Part shown: positions 24,342-33,690 of the stretch, in pieces
How the letters are laid out: each line of letters begins with the position of its first letter
How positions within the stretch are numbered: the stretch's first letter is position 1
Assembly: GCA_030537635.1 (NCBI GenBank)
Contig: JAUNVM010000004.1
Coordinates: 45,210 to 109,209 of the forward strand
Source of the DNA: Flaviflexus sp.
Lineage (GTDB): Bacteria > Actinomycetota > Actinomycetes > Actinomycetales > Actinomycetaceae
Length of the DNA stretch: 64,000 nt
Direction: 5' to 3'
Notes under the pieces: generated by a model
Told to the model about the DNA's origin: nothing
Databases searched by the model: none
What the model saw: only the letters and a program-made list of their open reading frames with translations
Made by a program: the position numbers and the translations under genes

Positions 24342-26975
24342 TCAGTGCTCGGAAATACCGTACTTGGAATACAGCTTGGCGAGCGGCCCCGGCGCCCACC
24401 AGTTCCATTTGCCAAGCAGGGTCATTGTGGCCGGCACGAGGAGCATGCGGACGAGAGACGCATCGACGAACACGGTCATCGCGAGGGCAATGCCGGTCTG
24501 TTTGATGACCCTCATGTCGCCGAAGACGAAGCCGGAGAATACGGCGATGATGATGACGGCGGCGGAGGTAATGATGCGGCCAGACTTTTGCAGGCCGAGC
24601 TCAACCGCCCGGTCATTGTCCTCCCCAGCATCCCAGTATTCCTTGATCCGAGCGAGGAGGAAGACCTCGTAGTCCATGGCTAGGCCAAAGCCGAAGGCGA
24701 GAACCATGGCGACAACGTAGGCTTCTAGGCCTGGAATCTTGTCCATCCCCAGGTGGCCGCCCTGGAAAATCCACACGGTAGCTCCGAGGGAGGCAATGAG
24801 GGAGAATCCGTTGATGACGGCGGCCTTGAGCGGTACGAGCAGCGATCCGGTCATGAGGAACATGAGCACGAAGACGGCCACGATGACGATGGTGAGAGCC
24901 AGCGGCAGACCGTCAGCAAGCTGCTGATTGAAGTCGTGGTTCATGGCGGCGGCGCCACCCACCCACGTGTCAAAGCCGTCGGCGCTCTTGGCCCGCTGAT
25001 CGAGCATGATGTCGATGGCCTCGTTGGAGACCGGATCATCGACGCCGGTGCGCACATTGATGATGGTCTCATCGGGGTCGGGCGCCTCGTTGACCTCGAC
25101 CGCATCCTCGCCGAAATCCGCGCGCAGATCCGCCACGTAGGTGGAGTCCACGACCTCGGATTTGGGAGCATCGGCAAGGATCTGGATATCCGCGCCGGCC
25201 AGCCCCACGTACTTTGATTCCAAGGTGAGATAAGAAGCGCGCACCTGGGTGCCATGCGGCAGGTTATCGGCCAATCCCGAGCGCAGGTTCATCCCGGCAA
25301 TCGGGCTGGCGAGCACGGCGAGAATGGCGACGACTCCGATGAGGATAGGCCAGGGGCGACGGTGGACGAAGCGGGCGATCGTTGAGAAGACGCCCCGCTC
25401 GGTCGACCGGTCCGATACCTTCGCCGACAGCGTTGACAGCACCGGAATCTTGGCGATCACCGAGGGGCGTAGGAGTACCGGGCCGAGGATGGTGATGAGC
25501 GCGGGGATGAGGGTGACGGCGGTGATCACCGCGAGGAGAACGATGAAGATGCCGGAAACAGAAATGACCTTGAGTAGCTGCGCTTGCATCGCCAGCAGTC
25601 CGGCAATCGAGAAGGCGATGGTGAGGGCGGAAAAGACAACGGTGCGTCCGGCGGTCGCCACGGTCTCTTCGACGGCCGAGCGCACAACCGCGAGGACCTT
25701 CTCCTTGCGCTCGCCGGTGAGGTGCTTGCCCAGATCCGAGCCATCGGCCTGGAAGCCCGCGGCCTCGAGTCGGTCTTGCACCTCCTCGCGGTAGCGGGAA
25801 ACGACGAGCAAGCCGTAGTCGATGGATAGGCCGAGGCCGATAACCGACATAATGTTGATGACGAAGGAATCGACCGAGACGATGTGGGTGAGAACCCATA
25901 GTCCGCCCAGGCCGATGACGATCGAGGTGAGAGCTCCAATCAAGGGCAGGCCGGCGGCGATGAGGCCGCCAAAGATGATGACCATGAGGAGCAGGGCGAT
26001 CGGCAGGCCGACGGTCTCTCCGGTGACAAGATCCGCGCGCACCTGTTCCACGATCGAGTCAAGAAGGCCCGTCTCGGAGAACACGTTCGCTTCACCGTTC
26101 GGCGCGACGTCCTCCCGCGCATCGGTCATGAGGGCGACCACCTCGTTGTGCAGCTCGGTTTCCTCCTCTTCCGACAGATCATCGGGCAGGCTGGCGATGA
26201 GCACGTGACCCGAGTCATCGGTCGCCGTGATTTTCTTCAGACCCTCCTCGGCCTCGGCCCGCTTGTCGGCCGGTTCCTTGAGATTCTCATCCAGCTCGGC
26301 CCGAGCTTCTTCTTCCGCCTCGGCCAGCTGGCTATCGACCTCGTCCTGGGCAGCCGCCTTCTGTTCGTCAAGCTGCGCCTGGGCGGCGGCCTTCTGCTCA
26401 TCAAGCTGGGCCTGGGCGGCAGCGGCACGCTCGGGGGAGACCTGGGCAAGCTGATCGATCTCGGCCTGAGGACCGGCAAACTGAGCGTCCAGCTGGGCCT
26501 GAGGACCGGCAAACTGTTCATCAAGTTCGCTTTGCGCATCCGCCCGGGCTTGTTCGAGCTTCTCATCGACCTCCGCCCGAGCATCGGCCACCGCCTCATC
26601 GATCTCGTCAATACCATCCTGGATGGCGACGACGTCGGTGACCTCGATGCCCTCATGAAGATCGGTGATCTTCTCTCGCAGCTCGGCCACCGCCCGCCCC
26701 GCTGGCGTATCGGGAGCTGGGACCCCGGTGCCGTCCATGACAAGGAGGATGGAATCGCCGTCATCATCACCGCCCTCGGCGTGGCGGAGCACCTTGTCGG
26801 AATCGGTGTCACCGACGGTGAGATGTCCAGACTCCAACAGGTCGAACAGTGGTTTCCCGGCCAGGGGTGTGAAGGCCACGGCCGAGGCCAGGGCAACAAA
26901 GATCACCCAGGCAATGACGGTCATTTTTGGTCGGCGGGCTAGGCCCCGACCCAGGCTGCGAAACATAATTCTCAT
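24342..26975 (-). CDS. MMPL/RND family transporter with coiled-coil insert
   Basis: An 877-residue membrane transporter of the MMPL type, expected to export lipids or drugs using the proton gradient. The first membrane segment is near residues 18-40 (MTVIAWVIFVALASAVAF). Two sets of five membrane segments carry GLGLSIDYGLLVVSRYREE and FGFGLAMDYEVFLLARIKE, with the conserved Asp-Tyr pairs. The first extracytoplasmic domain includes a long helical insert (about 122-247) built partly of 11-residue repeats such as AQLDEQKAAAQ. The ATG at 26975 is chosen because the N-terminus then matches MRIMFRSLGRGLARRPK; an extension to 27065 is unsupported and 26966 is possible. Confidence 0.9.
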   Translation of the reverse strand: MRIMFRSLGRGLARRPKMTVIAWVIFVALASAVAFTPLAGKPLFDLLESGHLTVGDTDSDKVLRHAEGGDDDGDSILLVMDGTGVPAPDTPAGRAVAELREKITDLHEGIEVTDVVAIQDGIDEIDEAVADARAEVDEKLEQARADAQSELDEQFAGPQAQLDAQFAGPQAEIDQLAQVSPERAAAAQAQLDEQKAAAQAQLDEQKAAAQDEVDSQLAEAEEEARAELDENLKEPADKRAEAEEGLKKITATDDSGHVLIASLPDDLSEEEETELHNEVVALMTDAREDVAPNGEANVFSETGLLDSIVEQVRADLVTGETVGLPIALLLMVIIFGGLIAAGLPLIGALTSIVIGLGGLWVLTHIVSVDSFVINIMSVIGLGLSIDYGLLVVSRYREEVQDRLEAAGFQADGSDLGKHLTGERKEKVLAVVRSAVEETVATAGRTVVFSALTIAFSIAGLLAMQAQLLKVISVSGIFIVLLAVITAVTLIPALITILGPVLLRPSVIAKIPVLSTLSAKVSDRSTERGVFSTIARFVHRRPWPILIGVVAILAVLASPIAGMNLRSGLADNLPHGTQVRASYLTLESKYVGLAGADIQILADAPKSEVVDSTYVADLRADFGEDAVEVNEAPDPDETIINVRTGVDDPVSNEAIDIMLDQRAKSADGFDTWVGGAAAMNHDFNQQLADGLPLALTIVIVAVFVLMFLMTGSLLVPLKAAVINGFSLIASLGATVWIFQGGHLGMDKIPGLEAYVVAMVLAFGFGLAMDYEVFLLARIKEYWDAGEDNDRAVELGLQKSGRIITSAAVIIIAVFSGFVFGDMRVIKQTGIALAMTVFVDASLVRMLLVPATMTLLGKWNWWAPGPLAKLYSKYGISEH
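26346..26516 (-). repeat. 33-bp in-frame tandem repeats in the MMPL gene
   Basis: Two kinds of 33-bp repeat, each present as two adjacent copies: one codes for QFAGPQAQLDA and QFAGPQAEIDQ (26451-26516), the other for AQLDEQKAAAQ twice (26346-26411). Hendecad spacing predicts an elongated right-handed coiled coil outside the membrane. Confidence 0.75.
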
Positions 26976-27150
26976 TGTCGCACCCAGATAGGGGCCTGTC
27001 ACCCGACCATGGGGTAGGAAGGATGACGGCTCGAGCGATAAATCACCGGTGCAACACCGGGACATTGCCGAAGCTCATGAGGAATCGGAATCGGCCGAGA
27101 GCACAAATGCGCCGGCGTAGCCCTGCCTAGGTCCCCGCTGGCGCGCGGGC
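26976..27150. other. Intergenic region between MMPL gene and rarA
   Basis: About 175 bases between divergent genes. It holds a 6-3-6 inverted repeat, CCGGTG/CACCGG (27046-27060), which could be an operator for the MMPL gene; no regulator gene lies nearby. Nothing else was recognised. Confidence 0.35.
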
Positions 27151-27156
27151 TAGAGT
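27151..27156 (+). promoter_or_regulatory. -10 box for a probably leaderless rarA
   Basis: TAGAGT, then six bases, then the GTG start at 27163. No Shine-Dalgarno sequence lies between. Confidence 0.45.
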
Positions 27157-27162
27157 GGGGGC

Positions 27163-28497
27163 GTGGACCTCTTTGATAGTGCCGGCATGGAACCGGAGGG
27201 CATTCCCGCAGCCGACCGCGGGCCGCTCGCCGTGCGGATGCGCCCGCGCACCCTCGATGACGTGGTCGGTCAAGACCACCTGCTCGGGCCGGGCTCGCCG
27301 CTGCGCCGCCTGCTCGACCCCGAGGGACAGGGCCCGAGCTCGATCGTGCTGTGGGGGCCGCCGGGAACCGGTAAGACCACCCTCGCTTATCTCGTTGCCC
27401 GCACCGGAGGACGCCGCTTCGTCGAGCTCTCGGCGGTGTCGGCCGGGGTGAAAGAGGTACGCTCGGTGATTGCCGAGGCCCGCCGGGCCCTTGCCACCGG
27501 AGGGCGCGACACCGTGCTCTTTATCGACGAGGTGCACCGCTTTTCCAAAACCCAGCAGGATGCCCTGCTGCCGGCCGTGGAAAACGGTTGGGTGATTCTC
27601 ATTGCCGCAACGACGGAGAATCCGTCCTTCTCGATTGTCACTCCGCTGCTGTCGCGCTCCATCATGCTCACCCTCGAGGGGCTTGGTCCCACGGACATCG
27701 CCTCCCTCCTTGATCGCGCAATCGCCACCGATGAGGCGCTGGCCGGCATGAGCATCGCCGATGCGGCGCGGGACATGATCGTGCGCCTGGCCGGTCCCGA
27801 TGCTCGGCGGGCACTCACCGTGCTCGAGGCGGCAGCGGGCACCGCGCAGGCCCGTAAGGCGAGCGAAATCTCGGTGGACGATGTCTCGGAAGCCATCGAC
27901 GTTGCCGCCGTCAACTACGACCGGGGCGATGCTCACTACGACGTGGCCTCGGCCTTCATCAAGTCGATTCGCGGTTCTGATGTCGATGCCGCCATCCACT
28001 ACCTGGCCCGCATGCTCGAGGCGGGGGAGGATCCCCGATTCATCGCCCGCCGGCTCATGATCTCCGCAGCCGAGGACGTGGGGCTCGCCGATCCGTCCGC
28101 CCTGCAAACGGCGACCGCGGCCGCTCAGTCTGTTGCCCTAGTTGGTATGCCGGAGGCTCGCATTATTCTCGCCGAGGCGGTCTGTCACCTGGCCACCGCG
28201 CCGAAGTCGAATGCGGCCTACAAGGCAATCAACGAGGCGATTGCCGATGTGCGGGCCGGCAAGGCGGGGGCGGTTCCCGATCCGCTGCGCGACGGCTCCG
28301 TCTGGGCATCCCGGCAGACCGGGGCGGGGGAGGGCTACCGCTATGCCCACGACTATCCGCTGCATGTCGCCCCGCAGCAGTACCTGCCCGATACTCTGGT
28401 CGGCACCCGCTACTACGAGCCCACCGAGCAGGGCTTCGAGTCACAAATCACGGCGCGGCTCGCCAAGATCCGCTCGATTCTGGGCGGTAGAAGCTGA
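27163..28497 (+). CDS. rarA: Replication-associated recombination protein A (RarA/MgsA)
   Basis: AAA+ ATPase acting at stalled replication forks. The 444-residue protein has [22 protein letters not shown], Walker [10 protein letters not shown], Walker [10 protein letters not shown], sensor 1 in [11 protein letters not shown], and the C-terminal MgsA domain with [19 protein letters not shown] and the ending YRYAHDYP. Length is standard. The start is a GTG placed six bases after a -10 box, implying a leaderless transcript. The gene stands alone upstream of rpsD, whose -10 box overlaps its stop codon. Confidence 0.95.
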   Translation: MDLFDSAGMEPEGIPAADRGPLAVRMRPRTLDDVVGQDHLLGPGSPLRRLLDPEGQGPSSIVLWGPPGTGKTTLAYLVARTGGRRFVELSAVSAGVKEVRSVIAEARRALATGGRDTVLFIDEVHRFSKTQQDALLPAVENGWVILIAATTENPSFSIVTPLLSRSIMLTLEGLGPTDIASLLDRAIATDEALAGMSIADAARDMIVRLAGPDARRALTVLEAAAGTAQARKASEISVDDVSEAIDVAAVNYDRGDAHYDVASAFIKSIRGSDVDAAIHYLARMLEAGEDPRFIARRLMISAAEDVGLADPSALQTATAAAQSVALVGMPEARIILAEAVCHLATAPKSNAAYKAINEAIADVRAGKAGAVPDPLRDGSVWASRQTGAGEGYRYAHDYPLHVAPQQYLPDTLVGTRYYEPTEQGFESQITARLAKIRSILGGRS

Positions 28498-28503
28498 TAG
28501 CCT
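28498..28503 (+). promoter_or_regulatory. Putative -10 box for rpsD
   Basis: TAGCCT directly after the rarA stop. It would give a leader of about 73 bases. The leader has a short GCC/GGC-rich stem near 28520-28545, but no known S4-binding structure could be recognised in it. Confidence 0.4.
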
Positions 28504-28583
28504 AGTTCGGTTCCTGGGGTCTTAGCCACCGTGGTTGGCCCCGCGGCTACGTGCCGTGCAATGTATTCGACAGGAGAAACACT

Positions 28584-29204
28584 ATGGCGAACTCTCGTTC
28601 CCGCAAGCAGGTGCGCCTCTCGCGCGCCCTGGGCCTTGCCCTCACCCCGAAGGCCGAGCGCTACATGCAGCGCCGCCCCTACCGTCCCGGCGAGCAGGGC
28701 CGCGGCCGCACCAAGGACTCGGACTACTCGGTTCGACTCAAGGAAAAGCAGCGTCTGCGCGCCCAGTACGGGGTCCGCGAGTCGCAGATGCGCACCCTGT
28801 TTGATGAGGCTCGTCGCTCCGAGGGCCTTGCCGGTGAGAACCTCGTTGAGCTGCTGGAGATGCGCCTGGACGCCCTCGTCCTGCGCTCCGGCTTTGCTCG
28901 CACCACCGCCCAGGCCCGCCAGTCGGTCGTCCACCGCCACATTCTCGTGGATGGCAAGATCGTCGACCGCCCGTCCTACCGCGTCAAGCCCGGCCAGGTC
29001 ATCCAGGTCAAGCCCAAGTCGCAGGCCTCTGACCAGTTCATGATGGCGGCGCAGGGCGTCCACCGGGACGTGCTGCCGGCCGTACCCGAATACCTTGACG
29101 TTCAGCTGGAGAAGCTTCGAGCTACCCTCGTGCGGCGTCCGAAGCGCGGCGAGATTCCGGTCTCCTGCGACGTTCAGATGGTCGTCGAGTACTACTCGCG
29201 CTAA
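28584..29204 (+). CDS. rpsD: 30S ribosomal protein S4
   Basis: Primary 16S rRNA-binding protein, 206 residues. It begins MANSRSRKQVRLSRALG after CAGGAGA at good spacing; an upstream in-frame start at 28551 is rejected. The S4 RNA-binding domain appears as LEMRLDALVLRSGFARTTAQ followed by RQSVVHRHILVDGKIVDRPSY. As in several actinobacteria it stands outside the large ribosomal protein operon, followed by alaS. A strong terminator follows 13 bases after its stop, making it monocistronic. Confidence 0.98.
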   Translation: MANSRSRKQVRLSRALGLALTPKAERYMQRRPYRPGEQGRGRTKDSDYSVRLKEKQRLRAQYGVRESQMRTLFDEARRSEGLAGENLVELLEMRLDALVLRSGFARTTAQARQSVVHRHILVDGKIVDRPSYRVKPGQVIQVKPKSQASDQFMMAAQGVHRDVLPAVPEYLDVQLEKLRATLVRRPKRGEIPVSCDVQMVVEYYSR

Positions 29205-29217
29205 TCACATCGAGGGA

Positions 29218-29241
29218 CGCCCCGAGCACCGGCTCGGGGCG
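29218..29241 (+). terminator. Intrinsic terminator of rpsD
   Basis: A perfect 10-bp stem (29218-29227 with 29232-29241), loop ACCG, followed by TTTCC. It lies between the rpsD stop and the alaS promoter. Confidence 0.75.
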
Positions 29242-29280
29242 TTTCCATTCCCGCCTCCCAAGGGCCCAGCCCGCTCGGGG

Positions 29281-29286
29281 TATAAT
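29281..29286 (+). promoter_or_regulatory. Consensus -10 box for alaS
   Basis: TATAAT, the only perfect consensus -10 noticed in the window. RNA would start near 29293 with a leader of about 25 bases and GAGGAAAC before the ATG. The -35 region is weak. Confidence 0.55.
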
Positions 29287-29317
29287 CTTCCGGACCTGAA
29301 TTAGGAATGAGGAAACC

Positions 29318-31984
29318 ATGCGCACCGCCGAAATCCGATCTCGCTGGCTTGACTACTTCGCCAAGCACGATCACCACATTGCCCCCTCCGTGCCGCTCGT
29401 GTCTCCCGACCCGTCGATCCTCTTCACGATCGCCGGCATGGTGCCCTTCATTCCCTACATCGTCGGCACCGAGGAAGCCCCCTGGCCCCGGGTTGCCTCC
29501 GTTCAAAAGTGCATCCGCACCAATGACATCGATAATGTCGGCTACACCTCCCGGCACGGCACCTTCTTCCAAATGTGCGGCAACTTCTCCTTCGGCGATT
29601 ACTTCAAGGAGGGCGCCATCGACCTGGCTTGGGGCCTGCTCACCGCCTCGGTTGATGAGGGCGGCTACGGTCTGGACGGGGATCGCCTGTGGGTGACCCT
29701 GTGGGAGCACGATGACGAAGCCTGGGATACGTGGACGCGGAAGATCGGGGTGGATCCGAAGAAGATCGTCAAGCTCAAGCGCGAAGAAATCTTCTGGTCC
29801 ACCGGCCAGCCCGGACCGGCCGGTCCGTGTTCGGAGATTCTCTACGATCGCGGCCCGGAATTCGGTCCGGAAGCCAAGGGCGGTACCGAGGAGCCGGACG
29901 GGGACCGCTACCTGGAGATCTGGAATCTCGTTTTCGACCAGTACCTGCGCGGGGAGGGCTCGGGCCAGGACTATCCTCTGCTCGGCGATCTCGACCAGAC
30001 GGCCATTGACACCGGGGCCGGCCTCGAGCGCATCGCCTACCTGCTCCAGGGCAAGACCAACATGTACGAGATTGATGAGGTCTTCCCCGTCATCTCGGCC
30101 ACCGAGGAGCTCACCGGACGGGGCTACGGCAAGGGCGGCCGCGATGACGTATCCATGCGGGTCATTGCCGATCACGTGCGCAGCGCCCTCATGCTCATCG
30201 GTGACGGGGTGCGCCCGGGCAATGACGGTCGCGGCTACGTGCTGCGCCGCCTCATCCGCCGCGCCGTCCGCTCCATCCGCCTTCTCGGCTTTGATGAGGT
30301 GGCCCTCCCAGTCCTACTGCCGGCCTCGAAGGATGCCATGGCGGCCTCCTACCCGGAGCTGGAACAGAACTTCTCCACCATCTCCGATGTCGCCTACGCC
30401 GAGGAAGAGGCCTTCCGCCGTACGCTCGCCTCGGGCACCACGATTTTCGAGGGAGCGGTCGCCAAGGCTAAGGAGTCCGGCAATCCGCAGCTCTCGGGAA
30501 GTGATGCCTTCACCCTGCACGACACCTATGGCTTCCCCATCGATTTGACGATGGAGATGGCGGCGGAAAAGGGCGTTGAGGTGGATGAGGCCGGTTTCAC
30601 CGAGCTCATGCGGGAGCAAAAGGAGCGTGCCCGGGCCGATGCGCTGGCGAAGAAGACCGGCCACGTCGACCCGCACGTCTACCACGACATCCTCGGCAAG
30701 GCCGGGGAAACCCACTTCCTCGGCTACACCGACACCGACGCCCAGGCCACGGTGGTGGGCCTCCTCGTCGATGGCAAGGATGCTCCCGTAGCCACCGCTC
30801 CGGCCAGCGTCGACATCATTCTCGACCAGACCCCGTTCTGGGCCGAACAGGGCGGCCAGCTCGCCGACCACGGCACCATCTCGGTAGCCGGCGGGGGACT
30901 GGCCGAAGTTCTTGACGTTCAACAGCCCATCAAGGGCCTAAGCGTCCACCGTGCCCAGCTCACCGAGGGCTCCATCGCGCTCGGTGATGAGGTGCACGCC
31001 AGCATCGACCGGGTGCGCCGCGGCCAGATCGCTCGCGCCCACACCGCCACCCACATGGTGCACAAGGCGCTGCACGAGTTCCTCGGGGAGCAGGCCACCC
31101 AGGCCGGCTCGGAGAACTCCCCCTCGCGGCTCCGCTTCGACTTCCGCCACGGCGAGCAGATTCCCGCCGGCGTGCTCGCCGACATCGAATCGCGGGTCAA
31201 TGAGCGCCTGCAAGAGAATCTCGAGGTCACCGACGAGATCATGGATCTCGAGGAGGCCAAGGCCGCCGGCGCCATGGCGCTGTTCGGCGAAAAGTACGGC
31301 AACCGGGTGCGCGTCGTCTCGATCGATGATGAGTGGTCAAAGGAGCTGTGCGCGGGAACTCACGTGCCCGAAACCGGCTCGCTCGGCCTCGTCTCCATCC
31401 TCGGCGAAGCCTCCATTGGCTCCGGCGTCCGCCGCATCGACGCGCTTGTCGGTCAGGGAGCCTACGCGGCCGGCGCCAAGGAGCGCGCCCTCCTCTCGGC
31501 AATTTCCCAGCAGGTTGGCGCCCGCCCCGGCGAGCTGCCCGAACGCATCGACACCATTCTCACCCGGCTGAAGAATGCCGAGAAGGAGATTGCCCAGCTG
31601 CGCTCCGCCCAGCTCAAGGCCTCCGCCGGCGCGATTGCCGAGGGCGCCGAGCGCGTGGGTGACGTGCTGCTCGCAATCACCGATCTGGGCGAGGCGGATG
31701 CGGGGAGCTTGCGCGAGCTCGCCCTTGACGTGCGCGGACACTTTGGGTCTGACGCCGCCGTTGTCGCCGTCTTCGGCCAGTCCAAGGGCCGGCCCACCGT
31801 CGTAGTGGCCACGACAGACGAGGCCCGCGCGGCTGGCGTCAAGGCCGGTGCGCTCGTCAAGACCGTGGCCGGCGTGCTCGGCGGCGGAGGCGGCGGCAAG
31901 GACGATATTGCCCAGGGCGGCGGATCTGATGCCGGGAAGATTCCCCAGGCCCGCGAGGCCCTGCGACAGGCGGTGGCGTCCTGA
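29318..31984 (+). CDS. alaS: Alanine--tRNA ligase
   Basis: An 888-residue class II synthetase. The N-terminal aminoacylation domain starts MRTAEIRSRWLDYFAKHDH and contains SRHGTFFQMCGNFSFGDYFK and the tRNA-recognition region GRGYVLRRLIRRAVR. The editing domain has the zinc ligands HTATH and CAGTH, and the C-terminal DHHA1-type domain ends with a Gly-rich GGGGGGKDDIAQGGG segment. Full length and intact. It has its own consensus -10 box, and ruvX begins two bases after its stop, so alaS-ruvX-mltG-aroE-... form one run. Confidence 0.98.
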   Translation: MRTAEIRSRWLDYFAKHDHHIAPSVPLVSPDPSILFTIAGMVPFIPYIVGTEEAPWPRVASVQKCIRTNDIDNVGYTSRHGTFFQMCGNFSFGDYFKEGAIDLAWGLLTASVDEGGYGLDGDRLWVTLWEHDDEAWDTWTRKIGVDPKKIVKLKREEIFWSTGQPGPAGPCSEILYDRGPEFGPEAKGGTEEPDGDRYLEIWNLVFDQYLRGEGSGQDYPLLGDLDQTAIDTGAGLERIAYLLQGKTNMYEIDEVFPVISATEELTGRGYGKGGRDDVSMRVIADHVRSALMLIGDGVRPGNDGRGYVLRRLIRRAVRSIRLLGFDEVALPVLLPASKDAMAASYPELEQNFSTISDVAYAEEEAFRRTLASGTTIFEGAVAKAKESGNPQLSGSDAFTLHDTYGFPIDLTMEMAAEKGVEVDEAGFTELMREQKERARADALAKKTGHVDPHVYHDILGKAGETHFLGYTDTDAQATVVGLLVDGKDAPVATAPASVDIILDQTPFWAEQGGQLADHGTISVAGGGLAEVLDVQQPIKGLSVHRAQLTEGSIALGDEVHASIDRVRRGQIARAHTATHMVHKALHEFLGEQATQAGSENSPSRLRFDFRHGEQIPAGVLADIESRVNERLQENLEVTDEIMDLEEAKAAGAMALFGEKYGNRVRVVSIDDEWSKELCAGTHVPETGSLGLVSILGEASIGSGVRRIDALVGQGAYAAGAKERALLSAISQQVGARPGELPERIDTILTRLKNAEKEIAQLRSAQLKASAGAIAEGAERVGDVLLAITDLGEADAGSLRELALDVRGHFGSDAAVVAVFGQSKGRPTVVVATTDEARAAGVKAGALVKTVAGVLGGGGGGKDDIAQGGGSDAGKIPQAREALRQAVAS

Positions 31985-31986
31985 CC

Positions 31987-32460
31987 ATGCGGCGCGGGGT
32001 GCGCCTTGCCTTTGACGTGGGCAAGGTGCGAATTGGGGTCGCCTCGTGTGACGCCGAAGGTATCCTCTGCTCGCCCGTGGAAACCCTGCACCGAGACAGG
32101 CGTGGGAATGACCACATTCTTGACGCTGCCGACATTGTCGCAGAGTACAGCCCCATTGAGATTATTGTTGGTTTGCCCAAGAATATGGATGGCTCAGAGG
32201 GGCCGGCGGCGCGGGATGCACGACGCTTCGCCACGCAGCTATCGTTACAGAACCGTAACATTGGGGTACGTTTAGTGGATGAGCGGTTGACGACCGTCGC
32301 TGCTCACCGGAACTTGCATGCGGCAGGCAGATCGGAGCGCAGCCACCGGGCTGTCATCGATCAGGAGGCCGCCGCTTTGATCCTCCGCCTCGCCCTCGAC
32401 ATCGAGGAGTCGACGGGCCGTCCACCGGGCGAGCCTGCCGGTGGCGGAAGAAAGGGATAG
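31987..32460 (+). CDS. ruvX: Putative pre-16S rRNA nuclease RuvX (YqgF)
   Basis: RNase H-fold nuclease, 157 residues, normal length. The catalytic Asp is in LAFDVGKVRIGVASCD, the second strand motif is IIVGLPKNMDGSEGP, and the third acidic site is in VIDQEAAALIL. Family members process 16S rRNA ends in E. coli, while the actinobacterial protein has also been tied to recombination. Codon use in its middle and end is less GC-biased than its neighbours, with two TTA codons (32245 and 32272). It lies between alaS and mltG, the standard order. Confidence 0.93.
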   Translation: MRRGVRLAFDVGKVRIGVASCDAEGILCSPVETLHRDRRGNDHILDAADIVAEYSPIEIIVGLPKNMDGSEGPAARDARRFATQLSLQNRNIGVRLVDERLTTVAAHRNLHAAGRSERSHRAVIDQEAAALILRLALDIEESTGRPPGEPAGGGRKG

Positions 32461-32466
32461 CCCGGC

Positions 32467-33690
32467 ATGGGAGATATCTTCGATGCCTTCACCGAGGACA
32501 CGGTGGAAGCGCCGACGACCGCGGAGGAGGCCTCGCGGGCCCGTTACCGCGAACGACAGATTCGGGAACAGCGTCGGCGTAAGCGCAGGTTGCGGTCCGC
32601 TGCCATTCTTACCCTGGTAACGGCGCTGCTCGTCGGTTTGTTGCTGACTCTCGTTCCCCGAGTCGCCAATCTCTTCGGCTCCGAGTCTCCCATCGCCCGC
32701 CTTGTCGGCGGGGATGAGGACTTCGATGGGGACGAGGCCGGCGATCCTATTGAGGTGACGATTCCCGAGGGCTCCTCGGGGGCGGACATGGCGGCGATTC
32801 TCGATAATGCCGGAATTATCAAGTCCCGCAAGACCTTTATTGATGCCTTTACCGCCGATCCCGGCGCCGGCTCCATCCAGCCCGGCACCTACATGCTGCC
32901 GACAAAGATTCCCGCCCAGCAGGCGCTCGACCTGCTCAAGGATCATGATGGCCAGCGCATCGATCTCACGATCACGGTTCCCGAGGGCTTTACCGCGCGT
33001 CAGGTGCATGAGCGGGTAGCCAATGTGCTTGACGTTCCGCTCGAAGAGGTCGAAGCCGCAGCCGGGGATGCTGAGGCGATCGGCCTGCCCGCCGAGGCCA
33101 AGGGCAATCCGGAGGGCTGGTATGCTCCCGGAACCGAGCTGTTTGCCCCCACGGCCAAGCCGGCCGAGGTGCTGGCCCGGTTCGTCGCCAACCGCGCCTT
33201 GCAGCTCGACGAGCTTGGCGTGCCCGCCGAGGATCGCGAGCGCACACTCATCGTCGCCTCGATCATCGAGCGGGAGGTCAATCTGCCCGAGTACTATCCG
33301 CAGGTGGCCCGGGTCATCGAGAACCGGCTCGCCGATTCCAGCTCGGTGAACGGCCGGCTGCAAATGGATTCGACGGTGCTTTACGGGGTGGGAAAGACAG
33401 GGGGCATCCCCACCAAGGATGAGCTGGAGAACGACAATCCCTACAACACGTATCGCAATGCTGGCCTCCCGCCGACCCCCATCGGCTCGCCTGGCGCGGG
33501 CGCGATCAAGGCGGCGCAGGACCCGGCCGATGGGGACTGGCTCTACTTCGTCACGGTCGATCTCTCCAGTGGCGAGACCCTGTTCTCCGCCACATTGGAC
33601 GAGCACAATGAGAACGTGAAGAAGCTCAATGAGTGGATCGAGGCCCACCCCGATTACGGGAAGGACGAGGCCGAGAAGGAGGCCGAGTGA
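32467..33690 (+). CDS. mltG: Endolytic murein transglycosylase MltG
   Basis: Cuts nascent peptidoglycan strands to set glycan length. The 407-residue protein has a basic cytosolic N-terminus (QRRRKRRLRSA), one membrane segment near residues 45-62, a LysM-like region with ITVPEGFTARQV, and the YceG catalytic domain: EGWYAPGTELF, the catalytic Glu in ASIIEREV, QMDSTVLYGVG, and NTYRNAGLPPTPIGSPG. It begins six bases after ruvX and overlaps aroE by four bases (GTGA). Confidence 0.95.
   Translation: MGDIFDAFTEDTVEAPTTAEEASRARYRERQIREQRRRKRRLRSAAILTLVTALLVGLLLTLVPRVANLFGSESPIARLVGGDEDFDGDEAGDPIEVTIPEGSSGADMAAILDNAGIIKSRKTFIDAFTADPGAGSIQPGTYMLPTKIPAQQALDLLKDHDGQRIDLTITVPEGFTARQVHERVANVLDVPLEEVEAAAGDAEAIGLPAEAKGNPEGWYAPGTELFAPTAKPAEVLARFVANRALQLDELGVPAEDRERTLIVASIIEREVNLPEYYPQVARVIENRLADSSSVNGRLQMDSTVLYGVGKTGGIPTKDELENDNPYNTYRNAGLPPTPIGSPGAGAIKAAQDPADGDWLYFVTVDLSSGETLFSATLDEHNENVKKLNEWIEAHPDYGKDEAEKEAE

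Noticed and set aside
26976..27065. N-terminal extension of the MMPL protein by 30 residues
   Set aside because: The extra residues do not fit the family N-terminus, which begins at MRIMFRSLGRGLARRPK.
28504..28583. S4-binding autoregulatory leader before rpsD
   Set aside because: Only a short GC stem is visible; no match to a known S4-binding pseudoknot could be made by eye.
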